A stretch of 64,000 nt of DNA. Source: Ectobius pallidus (taxonomy: Eukaryota; Arthropoda; Insecta; Blattodea; Ectobiidae). Below are positions 10,462 to 21,660 of the stretch, in pieces; position 1 is the stretch's first letter; each line of letters begins with the position of its first letter. The stretch covers positions 216,946,484 through 217,010,483 of the forward strand of contig CAXKWD010000001.1 in NCBI GenBank assembly GCA_964059195.1. The letters are read 5' to 3'. Made by a program: the position numbers and the translations under genes. The notes under the pieces were generated by a model, which saw nothing but the letters and a program-made list of their open reading frames with translations, was not told where the DNA came from and did not search any database.

Positions 10462-11858
10462 AACTTCGGATTTTAGGTAAAAACCTATTTTAATCCTTAA
10501 GTGATATATGGACGAAAACTTGTGTATGCATGTTTCATAAGTGACTATGCCTAAAACGGATACTTTTATAGGACCTAAAACAGCCTATTTTTACGTTAGA
10601 GCCTAATATTGCCTTTTTGCTTGTTTTTCCACTAAAGTTCAAAATAAGTCATTTTTCTGTTATAACTTAAATTCTAGCATTGATTTTCAGTTCGTACTAA
10701 AGTTTTAGCTCTGAATGGTCAGTACATGACACATTTGTGACGTGGCTTAATAGTAAGGAATGTTTCGTCATCAGTAAAAAAATTCCTTGGAATTCTCAAG
10801 AAAATGTAGTGTTTTTCTCCCGACACCCACATCCAGTTGAAAAAAAAGTAGTTCTCTGAATCACTGAGGGATACAAGAGGTTGAATATGCTAGTGTCGTA
10901 TCCCGGGGGCCCTAACTTATTCTGACACCTTTTACCCCGGGACACGATTTATCAGGATGGCTCAAAATATATAATTGCATCGTAACCTCGAGGACAAGGG
11001 CAAGGAACGGTACATCTCCATGCACAAATCACAAAAGCTAGTTTTACCCAAAATAACAAAATTACTAGTTTATTAATATTAAAATAAATTGAAATTACAT
11101 AGTGTAGGCCTACTTACATACTGACTTCATGATGAAATGTTACACAAATTTAAATAAACTTGCACCGGGGTGCTCTTGAGTGCTGTCGATCCAGTCGTGA
11201 AGAGTGTAGAATAGCAAGAGGGCCGAACTGGTCAGTCTGCCCGTTTTATAACATCGTGCGTCAGCTCGTCTCCCTACTGGCACCCGTGACGTTTCAAACC
11301 AAAAACTTCTTACTTGCAACTTCCTACTTCGCGTATTTCTTAACTTTACTTCTTTAAAATACATATTCCGTATTTCGCAATTAACTAGACTGTCAACCAC
11401 CTTTGAAATGCAACTCCGCAAAACCTCAACAAGTTATGAATACCTTGTGCAACGCTACGTTGGCACTTATACTTCCTGATTTACCCAGCCCAATGTCTGG
11501 CCTGTTTGCGAACCATTTAGAGGGTCTGGTTTCCAAATTTTTAAGATATTACACTAGCGTGCGTAGCTTCTGGGCTCAGGGATTAGGTTTTCACTGTTAT
11601 GGTAGTAATAGAGGCCCTAGTAATAGGTCTATATAATTCTGTGTAGCATAGGCCTATATCTATGTTTTATCATGATTATTGATTAATGGTGACTTCAATA
11701 AATATAATATTCTGCATTCAATTGAGATATTTCAGAAAACTGGCAACTTAACGATTTTATAAGAGACTATTTTACGATTTTTAGAACATATTTTCCAATT
11801 TTTAGAGCCTATTTTAGGTACCTAAAACAATATTTTTAGCGATCTAAAAGTCCGAAGT
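10462..11858. mobile_element. Probable hAT-like DNA element with imperfect ends
   Basis: The ends carry near-matching inverted repeats (ACTTCGGATTTTAG and, reversed, ACTTCGGACTTTTAG). Flanking 8-mers ACACTCAT (10,454-10,461) and CTACTCAT (11,859-11,866, overlap with the end not excluded) agree at 6 of 8 positions. Subterminal CCTAAAA / TTTTAGG motifs repeat at both ends. The interior, about 1.4 kb, has only short open frames (11,140-11,421 minus and 11,403-11,636 plus) that I cannot assign with confidence. It is a degenerate or non-autonomous copy. Confidence 0.4.
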
Positions 11859-11866
11859 CTACTCAT

Positions 11867-12355
11867 TACACATTATTACTGGATGATTACTGTACTATTA
11901 AGGAATGTTCTACTTGCCTGTTTCACTTATAGCCATGATAAACCAACAAAACTAAGTTATAGTCCTCGGTTATAGACTTGAGAAAAGCTTATTGCTTTCT
12001 TTTTTCTACCTTAACAAAGAACAAGCTGCTTTTTCCTTCTTCTCATGTTGAAATATAGGAAATGGCCGCGTTACGATATGTCTGTTCATTTATCTCATTT
12101 CATGGAACAGAATTGCTCTTGAAGCAAAAGATAGGAAGAGAATACACAAATGAAAAGAAGAATACAATTCAGAATTAACTCACCTTAAAGAAACTCTTAA
12201 AGTAAATTTGAAATTTTTGTCCTCCCTTACCTATACCCTTAGCAACCAGGGAAGGCGGTTGAGGCCAGGTAGGTTCCTTCATCCGCATGGACCCTCACAT
12301 TTACAAGGGCAGGAGATTTAGGACCAACCGTAATTTCCTCCCCATGAGTCACCTA
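11867..12355. other. Intergenic sequence, no gene seen
   Basis: AT-rich spacer between the hAT-like element and the foldback minisatellite. There is no open frame of note and no repeat that I can match elsewhere in the window. Confidence 0.5.
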
Positions 12356-12818
12356 GTCTACACCATTTCAACCTCAATTTCGGAAAAAAGTAATTTCAAT
12401 TTCGGAAAAAGTAATTTCAAATTCGGAAAAAGTAATTTCAATTTCGGAAAAAGTCATCTCAATTTCGGAAAAAGTAACTTCAATTTCGGAAATACGAGGG
12501 CTATTTTTTAAAGCATTCGATGGGGCATAAAATGAAAGCCACAGTGAAAATCAAAACTGATTTATTAGGAACATTTAGGTACACCTTCTAGCTACTTCTC
12601 TACATAATCTCGCTCCGAATGAGTCATTTGTCCTAGCGTGGTACCAACTTTACTATACCCTCTTCATAGCACTCGCATTTCCGAAATTGAAGTTACTTTT
12701 TCCGAAATTGAAATTACCTTTTCCGAAATTGAAGTTACTTTTTCCGAAATTGGAATTACTTTTTCCGAAATTGAAATTACTTTTTCCGAAATTGAGGTCG
12801 AAAAGGTGTACTTCAAAC
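12356..12818. repeat. Foldback minisatellite: inverted 21-bp repeat arms
   Basis: The left arm (about 12,356-12,497) has about six copies of a 21-bp unit, CAATTTCGGAAAAAGTAATTT with variants. The right arm (about 12,672-12,818) has about six copies of its reverse complement. The outer edges also match in inverted orientation (ACACCATTTCAACCTC against GAGGTCGAAAAGGTGT). Because 21 is divisible by three, the arms appear as open frames with a 7-residue period. The spacer holds a mariner fragment. The shape resembles foldback elements. Confidence 0.75.
12530..12672 (-). pseudogene. Degenerate mariner-like transposase C-terminal fragment
   Basis: Read on the minus strand, this encodes KLVPR followed by a stop, DK, a stop and a decayed tail. 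That corresponds to the C-terminal KLVPRYDKCL...YVEK stretch seen in many mariner-family transposases. The following non-coding end (about 12,500-12,590) resembles the usual mariner terminus. Several stops and a frameshift make it non-functional. It forms the spacer of the foldback minisatellite. Confidence 0.6.
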
Positions 12819-12850
12819 AATCAATTTTAGATTTTTTAATATGTCATTTT

Positions 12851-13078
12851 ATCTTAAAATGTGTGTTATATATAAATTATACACATAATTACAAGAAAAA
12901 TGACACCAAACAATGTATAATTTACTTTAATAGGAACATTTCTAACAAATACATAATTAAAAGTTACGAGAAAACTGCTTTCAAGTTCTATGTTCCTATT
13001 AAAGTAAATTATACATTGTTTGGTGTCATTTTTCTTGTAATTATGTGTAGAATTGATATATAACAAACATTTTAAGAT
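12851..13078. repeat. Palindromic MITE with ~85-bp inverted repeats
   Basis: The left arm (ATCTTAAAATGTGTG..., ending AATAGGAACAT near 12,940) is repeated in reverse complement from about 12,990 to 13,078, around a loop of about 50 bp. Both arms contain ACACCAAACAATGTATAA or its complement. It lies directly against the left edge of the large tandem unit that starts at 13,076. No target duplication could be defined. Confidence 0.75.
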
Positions 13079-13801
13079 ATTCTTTGTCAAACTGGAAGCC
13101 TCTGGATGTAGAGGAAGAATGTTAAAATAAAATAAAAATTAACAACGCAGCTCGAATATAATATTGCAGACTTTTGACCAAACTAAACAATGATAATTCC
13201 TTTCTTGAATCCCATTTTATCATCCAACACGATGATTATCATAAAAATAATAATAATAACTATTATTATTATAACAAAAAATAAATTAGTTATTTTATCT
13301 GCAGATTTCCTTCGGCACAATTTACACCGGTCTTTCAATTTCTGGAACTTCTATTCTCCAGGGATTCGATTCTTCATTGCAACTGTAATCGAATTGGATA
13401 GCAAATGGTATTTTTTCACTGATCTTTTCATAGTATTAAGATAGATAAAAATATTTAACATATTACATTTTTTATAAAAAAATCTAACTTTCACACTTCA
13501 TATTAGACATTTTAAAAGTTAATAATATACCGTCGGCTTACAAGGAAAAGATATTAAGTCCAAAAATGCAAAAAATGAGTTATTGGTAATAACTACAACA
13601 GATTGTGCTCTATGTAGGCCTACTGGGAAACGAACTAAGTCCTACGCCTTATAGTTACTGAGCAATGAAACTTTCAAAAAGTCCTAAGTTCATTACACAC
13701 AGTTTATTTTCACGAAGAAAGAATTAAGTCCACTTCATACCTTTTGCCTATATATATAAAAATCTTTTATAACATATCTCTATGAATTAATTCTTTAACA
13801 G

Positions 13802-13920
13802 ATCATATTGAATATCAAACACTGATTCCTGGCCATGCTGTGGAAGGTACTGCAAGTGAAGGGTTTGAAGATGATGGTTAGGATGTGAGTGGACAGTGTT
13901 CAAGAAGCTTCTGAAAAGTA
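13802..13920 (+). pseudogene. Relic terminal exon, unit A
   Basis: Preceded by an acceptor-like TTCTTTAACAG. The frame gives LIPGHAVEG and stops at about 13,881. It aligns with 2603-2730, whose frame runs 15 residues further, and the rest of the homology (to TCTGAAAAGTAAAAC) is frame-shifted. Found at the same position 3' of IR4, IR5 and IR6. Confidence 0.45.
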
Positions 13921-14466
13921 AAACCAGAAATATATACTTTAAAACCATTTAATTAACAATTTGTAGATGCAAAGTTTGTTTTCCACCTATAGGCCTACAT
14001 AGAACATTTTTTTGTAATTCTTATCAGTAATAATAGATTTTTTTGCATTTTTGGACTCAATAACTTTTCCTTGTAATCGTACTATTTCATTAAGTCAAAA
14101 TTAAGGAAACATAATTTTGATGTGTAAACTGTGTTAAAAAGTAATCATTAGATATGTTATTTGATTACAAAATATACATGTGAATAAATACATCACCTAA
14201 TTATTCATAAACATTCAAACTTTAAAATTGACTTTTCTCCAAATCACCTTTTCGTTGTAAGCCCACGATATACACTTACATGAAAATGTAATGGTTTATT
14301 ACTGTCTGTTTTGATTTGTCGAAATAACTTATAGGCCTACAGTAATTTAAATGAAATTTATTTTTTTCTTCCAATTTTATTACACATTTAACACAAAGTG
14401 CTGCATCACATAGCAAAATAGTATGAATTAAAGTGTTAAAGTATTAAATAGGATTAGGAACTGAAG

Positions 14467-16218
14467 TTACCCCAGTTTTTCAACAAGAAATACCAAAACT
14501 GAAAGCGACAAACCAATCAACAACAAATAAAACGGCCCCACCAAATGAGACAACGTAAACGAAAAAATGTCACCATCAATACCTGTCTCAAGAACGAACT
14601 TATTGCCTGATGCCCTCCAACTTCGCATATACCGTTCAACAAGTCCATTAGTGACCAGAATCCTGTTCATTTTCTGCACATGGTCATACAGAATACACGA
14701 GAGTTGCCTGATGTAAACTCCATAATGCAGAAAGTCCACATTATCAGTCAACGGAACAACCAAATCTTTCCCAATAGGTTGACGACCCATCATTACGTTA
14801 GCAAGATTCCTGTTAGACAATACGGTCAAGTTTCTAAATCTGTAAATATCTTGGAATGTTTTGAAGTAAGTTGCCTTACACGGCTTAACATTGGTGTGCA
14901 ACCAATACACCAAAAAAGTGGCGCACTTATCTAGACCTGACTCTTCAAGTTCTTCGAGATTTTTTATGGGTGGGAGCTCCCCAGGGTACACTAAGAATCC
15001 ATACAAAGCACTTTGATACGCTATATTGATGTGCAGACAGTAGAAAAGCCAAAACACGAAGAAAGAGACACCCACAACACCCCTGAAGTGGTCCTTCATA
15101 TCAATTCCCAAATGTGAGGAAAATACATTCATCACAGCCAGTGTAAACTTGTGCTCCTTGAATCTGTGATCCATGAGATAAGTTATGAAAGATCCCAGAA
15201 TGAATATGACGGCTACGAGGATCCAGATGTGCGGTTGAAATGTTTTGAACATGCTCTTCCATCTTGGTACAGTGGTACCTGGTGGAACGTACCATGTAAT
15301 TTCCTCTCTTGTGTAGGGATAGGTCATTGTACATTCTTCCAGGGTAAGACCTTTTCTGTACGATATAGGATTTTCCATATGATATACCGATTCATCGTCC
15401 CATCGGATGATCTTTGCAATTCCACGAAGACTTCTGGCGAGAGGATGCAAAGATGGTATTTCCTCCAATTCATGCTTAATCGATTTTAACGTTAATTTAC
15501 AATTCCTAATATCAGAAAATTTTTTGGGTGGAAAAAGATTGCTTCTTTCCTCAAATCTTTTGTCTCTATTACTCCAAATGCTCATAAGCTTAATTTCAGA
15601 TACGTATGATTGACATAGACGGGGTTGCTCTTTCGGTAGCCAACCAAATACAGCAATAAGGCCAAAATTTCGATCCGGAATATGAGCTAGAACTATTGCA
15701 TATGTTGTACCATATACGTTTGCAAGTTGCAACAGATTTACAACAAGTCTATGTACAGGATTCTCCGTTACAAAAATCAAAGGTGCACGCCGATTCCTCA
15801 TATCGACCTGTATCCTCCGCACCATTAACGTAGCTAAGGCATAGGATTTTTTTTCCCTCATCCCCGTTAAGATAATGATATAGGAACCAGGTTTCATTAC
15901 ATTTTCTCTGTAGTGACTCATCTCTTTCTGAATACCTGCTATAGCTATCGGTATATGCTTGCTTTCCTGTAGAGTTTGAAGTATTTGATCTCCGTAGCTG
16001 GGCTTTCGCGAATATTCCTTGGCGGGTAGCAAAATATTGTGATAAGTACCCGGTGTTTGAATAACAACTGGTAAATCGTGGTTGAAATATGTTGTGATGA
16101 TGTTGCTGATGCAAGCTCCTATATCCTTCTCTAGAGTTTCTGCGGACTCCGGCAGTAACAGTCGAGCACTGTTAGATTTCAGCAACAGCAGCAACAGCAG
16201 TAGCATATTGAAGGCCAT
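14467..16218 (-). CDS. Divergent ionotropic receptor IR4, intact
   Basis: A single-exon frame of 583 codons from ATG at 16,218 to TAA at 14,467-14,469. The architecture matches IR3: a leucine-run signal peptide, ligand-binding lobe 1, YPYTREEITWYVPPG before TM1, pore, TM2 with INIAYQSALYGFLVYP, lobe 2 and TM3 ending VFLVEKLG. It belongs to a second subfamily with IR5 and IR6 (shared GRQPIGKDLVVPLT and HTNVKPCKATYF). An A8 run at 15,847-15,854 (minus strand) adds a Lys codon relative to IR3 and IR6. IR5 has A7 here and is shifted. A CAG acceptor-like site lies 13 nt before the ATG. Expected role: tuning subunit of a chemosensory receptor channel. Confidence 0.93.
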   Translation of the reverse strand: MAFNMLLLLLLLLKSNSARLLLPESAETLEKDIGACISNIITTYFNHDLPVVIQTPGTYHNILLPAKEYSRKPSYGDQILQTLQESKHIPIAIAGIQKEMSHYRENVMKPGSYIIILTGMREKKSYALATLMVRRIQVDMRNRRAPLIFVTENPVHRLVVNLLQLANVYGTTYAIVLAHIPDRNFGLIAVFGWLPKEQPRLCQSYVSEIKLMSIWSNRDKRFEERSNLFPPKKFSDIRNCKLTLKSIKHELEEIPSLHPLARSLRGIAKIIRWDDESVYHMENPISYRKGLTLEECTMTYPYTREEITWYVPPGTTVPRWKSMFKTFQPHIWILVAVIFILGSFITYLMDHRFKEHKFTLAVMNVFSSHLGIDMKDHFRGVVGVSFFVFWLFYCLHINIAYQSALYGFLVYPGELPPIKNLEELEESGLDKCATFLVYWLHTNVKPCKATYFKTFQDIYRFRNLTVLSNRNLANVMMGRQPIGKDLVVPLTDNVDFLHYGVYIRQLSCILYDHVQKMNRILVTNGLVERYMRSWRASGNKFVLETGIDGDIFSFTLSHLVGPFYLLLIGLSLSVLVFLVEKLG

Positions 16219-16283
16219 TTTGGTGATATCCCTGTAGAGCGAATAAAAACAAATATAGTTATTTTAAGAGCTATGGTGTCTTT

Positions 16284-16495
16284 GTGCCAGAATGGTACTT
16301 TATGAGATTGTGTGGGGACGGGAAATGTCTTTCCGTGTGTAAGTACGCGCGATAACTCAAATACGCTTCATCGGATTTTTATCAAACTTCGTATACGCAC
16401 ATATAACTTTCATGGGAAGAAACCTATTGATATTGGACCAAATCAGTAGGCCGGTACCGAAGTAATGCTAAATTTAGTACCTATCTTATGGTAAT
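16284..16495 (+). repeat. IR-upstream repeat module at IR4
   Basis: Copy of the roughly 200-bp module, starting about 65 bp upstream of the IR4 ATG, with CGCGATAACTCAAATACGC and GCCGGTACCGAAGTAATG. Same orientation as at the other IRs. Confidence 0.7.
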
Positions 16496-16969
16496 GTACG
16501 AGAAAGAATTTATCAAATGCAAATCAGTTCTCATGGCAAAAATGTTGTTTTACAGTGTTCATATACGGCTTTGGAATTTGCAATTCAGTTAGATATGACA
16601 AATAACACTACCCACATATTCCTTCACATAAGCTTATCAAACTAGTAAGATGTTTGTTTATTTTGTCGAAATGATACTACATGAATACTGTTATACAGAG
16701 TTTTTCAAAAATACTTTTACAAACTTCGGGCATGGGTTGCTTACACCAAAAGAAGGAATAAAGTTCGTATGAACATACGTCCCATAATTTTTTGTTTTCT
16801 CGTTAGGAACTGTTCACTGGTACACTCATAACACGTCAACACACAAAACTCATAACAAATGCTCGAAATGTCCTCCTCTTGCTTCTAGACATGCATGCAC
16901 TCATCGAATCATGGACTGTCGCACCCTTTCATATACTCCGGGATGGTGTCGAATAGTTTTGCAATCTTC

Positions 16970-17475
16970 CATGACAGGTCGATGAAAAGGATTTCAACCC
17001 AGGACCTTCGGCTATCCGTGCCACTAACTGAGCTAAGCCAGAGTTCTCTTCACAGCGCCAGATGGAACCCCTCTCCTATGACAGATTCCCCTTAATTTTT
17101 TGAATTTTTTAGGAACCCCAGTGTCAGAGATATTTTTCTCCTATCATATTATCATGTAATGTCCAACAGAGACAATAATCTGTGGTTCATGAATGCATAT
17201 GCATATTTCGAAGTTTTTTTTTTTTTTAATCGGGACAGTATTTTGTGTACTCAAAACGGGACAGTGAGGTAGACCATTAAAGGTAATCAGTCATAGGAGA
17301 GAGGCTCCATCTGGCGTTCTGAAGTGAACTCTGGCTTAGCTCAGTTGGTAGAGCATTGGCACGGATAGCCAAAGGTCCTGGGGTCAAATCCCAGTGCCAG
17401 AGTAATTTTTGTCCTATAATATTCTCATGTAATGTCCAACAGAGACAATAATCTGTGGTTCACGAATGCATGTAT
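16970..17475. mobile_element. tRNA-derived SINE copies in mixed orientation, unit A
   Basis: A minus-oriented SINE head lies at about 16,985-17,085 (reverse of GGCTTAGCTCAGTT, then CAACCCAGGACC). It is followed by a plus-oriented tail and a further plus copy at about 17,262-17,475 with an A box (GGCTTAGCTCAGTTGG) and a B box (GGTCCTGGGGTCAAATCCC). The tail carries ATGTAATGTCCAACAGAGAC. Unit B has only one tail here and lacks about 258 bp, probably through recombination between the repeated tails. Confidence 0.7.
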
Positions 17476-17574
17476 CCATCTTGACTGTTACCTGTATAAT
17501 AACAGTGGAAGTCCGGTCACAAAAATCACTAATTAATATGCCTCACAGTATTGCGTCTATCAGTGAGGTAGATC

Positions 17575-17577
<3 letters not shown>

Positions 17578-17614
<37 letters not shown>
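17578..17614. repeat. (TA)n microsatellite, unit A
   Basis: About 18 TA dinucleotides immediately before a SINE. The unit B counterpart (41,499-41,548) is longer. Confidence 0.9.
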
Positions 17615-17617
<3 letters not shown>

Positions 17618-17619
17618 CC

Positions 17620-17895
17620 TATAATTAATGCCGCTGCGCTATAAGCCAGAAGTTCGCGGGTTTGATCCCCGATGAGGTCTTTGGAGTTTTTCAATTGGCC
17701 TAATCCTTCTGGTGGCACTATTGGCCCTGGGGTCGACTCAGCCTCTAACAGAAATGAGTACTAGGAGTAATCCTGGAGGTAAAGGTGGCCGGTGCGTAAG
17801 GTTGACAACCTAACCACCTTCATTGTCCAAAATCTGGGAGCCTCAACTTCCTGGAACCCTCTGGGCCTCCATGGCATGTATAGGGAACACTTTTA
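17620..17895 (+). mobile_element. tRNA-derived SINE (second family), unit A
   Basis: The tRNA-like head retains a B box (GTTCGCGGGTTTGATCCCC) followed by GATGAGGTC. The body has CCTTCTGGTGGCACTATTGG, CTCTAACAGAAATGAGTAC and GGGAGCCTCAACTTCCTGG, ending CTATAATTAATG-like. Other copies lie at 19,370 (minus), 41,560, 44,880 (minus) and 61,080 (best preserved). It is a Pol III retroposon, not a tRNA gene. Confidence 0.75.
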
Positions 17896-18437
17896 TTATA
17901 ATTAATGGATCTAAAACACGCGATATGTTCTCGTTTCTCAATAAAGGCGTATATATAAAGATTTGTTTGTCTTCTACAAAGGAATGACTCACAACATTCT
18001 TATTCTTGGATCATTTATACCCTTCTAGGAAAGAGGATTTACTTCTTTACTTCGGTTATAAGCAATTTCGCAGAACCGCAGATTCTGAAGATTTTACAAT
18101 GTTTAATGTTCGTTATAAAACCAATGAAGCAGATAATGGCAAAGCAGATCTATAGCAACATAACTGCTCTCTGGTGGATACACAACATCCATGCGTTGGA
18201 TAGTGATGCAGTTTGTTTCCACGGCCCCTTATGAACAGAGTTCTCATTATCCACACCACGTCATGCTACGTTACTCCTCACATCGTTTATATTCCTGAAC
18301 AGAGATTTCGCAAGATTCCGGCTTTGAAAACTTCACAAAAAGTCACCTTCCAATTTATTTCTAGTTAATACTTGAAATAAATATGAAAGAATACAGAATG
18401 AAATATCAAAAATTACTTGTGATTGCAATCGCATTAA

Positions 18438-19120
18438 GGGGGTAGGCCTACTTACAGCTTTCGATGAAATCCATTGGTGAGAAATATGTGAATTTCATTT
18501 TCTTTTTCTCCGCATTCAATTGCTCTAGAGTCTTGCAAACTGACATACTCTTTATTGACTATTTCTACAATTGGATATTATTTTCAAAATTAATCAATCT
18601 GTTACAGTTACGGGTAATTATCGATTCAAAATGGCAGCCACTTTTCATGCACTGAACAGCCGTTTCCTGATAGCATCCACAAATATAGACATTTCTTTAA
18701 AATATCTTCAGTACAAGTTTTTTTTTTAAATGCATTTTTTTTTTGAAATTTTCTTTATCGTTAAATTATATATATTTTTAAAAAATACTTATACTGAAGA
18801 TATTTGAAAGATCCTAGATTATGTTGTCCACATGATACTAACAAACACACAGAAAAATAATCACACAGAAATATCTATATTTGTGGAAGTTATCAGGGAA
18901 ACGGCTGTTCAGTGCATGAAACGTGGCAGCCATTTGAAACATATTTACCCGTAACTGTAACAGTTTGATTAATTTAGAAAATAGTATGCAATTGCAGAAA
19001 TGGTCAATAAAGAGTATGTCAGATTGCAAGACTGTAGAGCAATTCATTGCTGAGACGAAAAAAGAATGAAATTCACATATTTCTCATCAATGAATTTCAT
19101 CAAAAGCTGTATGTCCCCTC
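18438..19120. mobile_element. Palindromic piggyBac-like MITE with TTAA flanks, unit A
   Basis: TTAA at 18,434-18,437 and 19,121-19,124 flanks ends GGGGG...TTACAGCTTTCGATG and CATCAAAAGCTGTATGTCCCCTC. The arms, about 280 bp each, are inverted copies around an AT-rich centre, so the short frames inside (18,464 plus, 18,838 minus) are mirror images and not genes. TTAA target duplication and G-rich ends are typical of piggyBac-type elements. A second clear member lies at 62,646. Confidence 0.75.
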
Positions 19121-19369
19121 TTAATGGATCTCTGGGTGAAAGTTTCTGAACGAAGGCTGTTCTAGGAGGCCCTAGTTTTTGTTTAATGATGATACATTTT
19201 ATTTTTGTTTTACTTCAAAAAAGTTCATGATCTGAAAAGGAAGTTGTTTTTTAATTCAATGCTACTAGCAAAAACGAGTATTACAAAATGTCGCATAAGT
19301 TAGTACTTCTGACTGAGCCAGTTCGAGATTGCGGTCCAGACAATAAAGTCAGCTTCTTTTTATCCCCAC

Positions 19370-19612
19370 ATAAAAGTACATTGATCCCTATACAGGCCAT
19401 GGAGGCCCAGAGGGTTCCAGGAAATTGAGGCTCCAAGATTTTAGACATTCGGCACATGAAGTTGTAAGGTTGTCAGCCTTACGCAACGACCGCCTTTACC
19501 CCAGGATTGCTCCTGGTACTCATTTCTGTTGGAGGCTGAGTCGACCCCAGGGCCATAGTGCCACCAGAAGGATTAGGACAATTGAAAAACCTCAACGACC
19601 TCACTGCAATAA
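19370..19612 (-). mobile_element. tRNA-derived SINE (second family), minus strand, unit A
   Basis: Reverse copy of the SINE at 17,620, with GTACTCATTTCTGTTGGAGG and GGCCATAGTGCCACCAGAAG. Its tRNA-like head is lost or replaced by the next tRNA-like segment at 19,624. Confidence 0.65.
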
Positions 19613-19623
19613 AAATTGTTAAC

Positions 19624-19725
19624 TGACCTAGGTGGCCGACATGATAACGTCTACGACTTGCATTCGGCAAGTACCGTGTTCAAATCCTGTGAGGGGACAT
19701 TTTGATTTTGATTTTGTTCATGGTT
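19624..19725 (+). mobile_element. tRNA-like SINE head fragment, unit A
   Basis: A tRNA-like A-box region (GACCTAGGTGGCCGACATG) and B box (GTGTTCAAATCCTGTG) with no mature tRNA fold. Matched in unit B near 45,145. Probably the head of a third SINE family. Confidence 0.5.
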
Positions 19726-20059
19726 TCCCCAATTGTAAAGGCGAATTGGGCAATTACATATCATGGCTCATGCCCGCTAATTCAACCTGTATCGTATTCA
19801 TGGTACGAGTTGAAATTTTAAAAAGACGCTATAAACACATCAACAATAGAAAACAGATCCACATTAATAGTTACACGGAGTTACACCTAAACTCCTGATA
19901 TGGTTTCGGTACTAAAAGGAGTGTTAATAAAAGTTTAATTACACCAAAAATATTTATTTAGTTTGCTTCATCTAAGTGAGCCACGCCGCCCGGACCTTAG
20001 AGGGCCGCGATTGTACTGAGAAGTTGTATTATTTTACTTATACTCGATAATGCAAATAT

Positions 20060-20866
20060 ATTTTTACTTCCTCTGCCCGTACCATAGGTACTATAGGTAG
20101 AGGAAGTATTGTTTTCGACCCCAAAATTCGAAGTTGAGTTTTTAGCATATATACTCGTTTCAAGGCCCCCTGAATCCAAAAATACTATTTTTGGAAACAT
20201 GTCTGTGTGTCTGTCTGTCTGTGAACACTCTAGCTCCAAACGAAAAATCGTATGAAAACGAAATTTCGTATTTGGGTCAGGTACCTTCTGAAGATGTGAG
20301 GATAAGATTGGCGACTACTTTCTCTTGTTTTTAAGGGGACTTTACATGAAGAAATTTTCGTTTTTCGCGATTTTCTCGAAAACGGCTCTAACGATTTTCT
20401 TTAAAATTTGCACATGTGTTCCTTTTACTGAGAGCTAAAACTTTTATTTGAAACTTTTTTTCGGAAATATTCTCTGAGGGTAGTTACAAACCCCCCCACT
20501 GTTCACCCACTGTTTGTAGAAAGTTTGTCTTGCGTGATGAACAACTGAATACGCGCTCTTTCACGGCCTCTTATTCTATATAAGAATATGAAGTGAGAAA
20601 GATGTATTGTTGGCCATGCATAGAGTAAAGAAATATCTGAGGGAAATATTCGATAAATTTCGGAAATTATATTTTACGGCAGAAAGTTCAATAAACGTCT
20701 GCAGTCACTTGTTCTTTTTTTTTAAAGTTTGTTATATAGCCTGCGCTTTTAGTCGCATCATTGAAAGAAGAGGTATTTATAGGATAATTAGCGTAAAATT
20801 GTGTCTTGCGATTATGTACAAGGATATGTGAATACTGCTAACTTTTTTTTGGGCAGAGGAAGTTAT
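20060..20866. mobile_element. Putative non-autonomous element with 13-bp inverted ends, unit A
   Basis: ACTTCCTCTGCCC near 20,060 is matched in reverse complement by GGGCAGAGGAAGT near 20,855. The interior includes GTCTGTGTGTCTGTCTGTCT and no convincing open frame. Unit B has the same at 45,580-46,385 with one change in the left end. Superfamily unknown. Confidence 0.4.
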
Positions 20867-21165
20867 GTGACTTTCACATCAGATTTTTAAATTTATGACT
20901 GCATGAAATGCGTTGGCTAGCATATTTGTTTACTGTTAAGTCCGCAAATATTAGATTTAAGACCTAGCAGTGAAACGTCGAAATACTATACAATTCACAC
21001 AATACCGTGGATGAAGAAAAGACAAATTCAATGAATGTCCACTTACATTTTCCTAATTACAATCAACAATAGCACAAGCTTAATTAATTTGAGAAAACAA
21101 TATATTTTGTTTAATTTTAAATACAGAGGTTTTGTAAGTTTAATAAATTGACAATGAAATGAAGC

Positions 21166-21660
21166 CAATTCGTTGACAGTGAAAAAACCCAGTTCGTTGA
21201 TAGTGAATCGAAGTTAATTCGTTGACAGTGAAAAAACCATTTCGTTGACAGTGAATCGAAGCCAATTCGTTGACAGTGAAAAAAACCAATTCGTTGACAG
21301 TGAAGAAAACCAATTCGTTGACAGTGAAAAAAAACCAATTCGTTGACAGTGAAAAAAAAACCATTTCGTTGACAGTGAATCGAAGCCAATTCTTGACAGA
21401 GCATCGAAGCCAATTCGTTTACAGTGAATTGAAACCAATTCGTGGACAGTGAATCGAAGCCAATTCGTTGACGGTGAATCGAAGCCAATTCTTGACTGTG
21501 AATCGAAGCCAATTCGTTTACAGTGAATCGAAGTCAAATCGTTGACGGTGAATCGAAGCCAATTCTTGACTTTGAATCGAAGCCAATTCGTTTACAGTGA
21601 ATCAAAGCCAATTCTTGACAGTGAATCGAAGCCAGTTTGTTGATAGTGAATCGAAGTCAG
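21166..21660. repeat. 25-bp minisatellite, unit A
   Basis: Roughly twenty degenerate copies of a ~25-bp unit (GACAGTGAATCGAAGCCAATTCGTT, here given as GACAGTGAATCGAAG plus CCAATTCGTT), with a variant in which ATCGAAG is replaced by an A-run. Because 25 is not a multiple of three and the unit lacks stops on the minus strand, all three minus frames stay open, giving spurious STNW / CQRIGF / VNELA proteins. Unit B has a rearranged counterpart at 46,664-47,255. Confidence 0.9.

Noticed and set aside
11140..11421. 93-residue minus-strand protein
   Set aside because: It overlaps a similar frame on the other strand within a putative hAT element. I could not match it to any family.
12356..12818. CRISPR array
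   Set aside because: The units are contiguous 21-bp repeats without unique spacers, inverted on the two sides, and the genome is animal.
17338..17402. Possible functional tRNA gene (A and B boxes visible)
   Set aside because: The copies share SINE tails and bodies, occur in both orientations and several times, and do not close a tRNA acceptor stem. Treated as SINE heads.
18790..18815. CTGAAGATATTTGAAAG as a further hammerhead core
   Set aside because: The bases between CTGAAGA and GAAA cannot form stem II, and other copies read CAAA in place of GAAA. It is the centre of a palindromic MITE.
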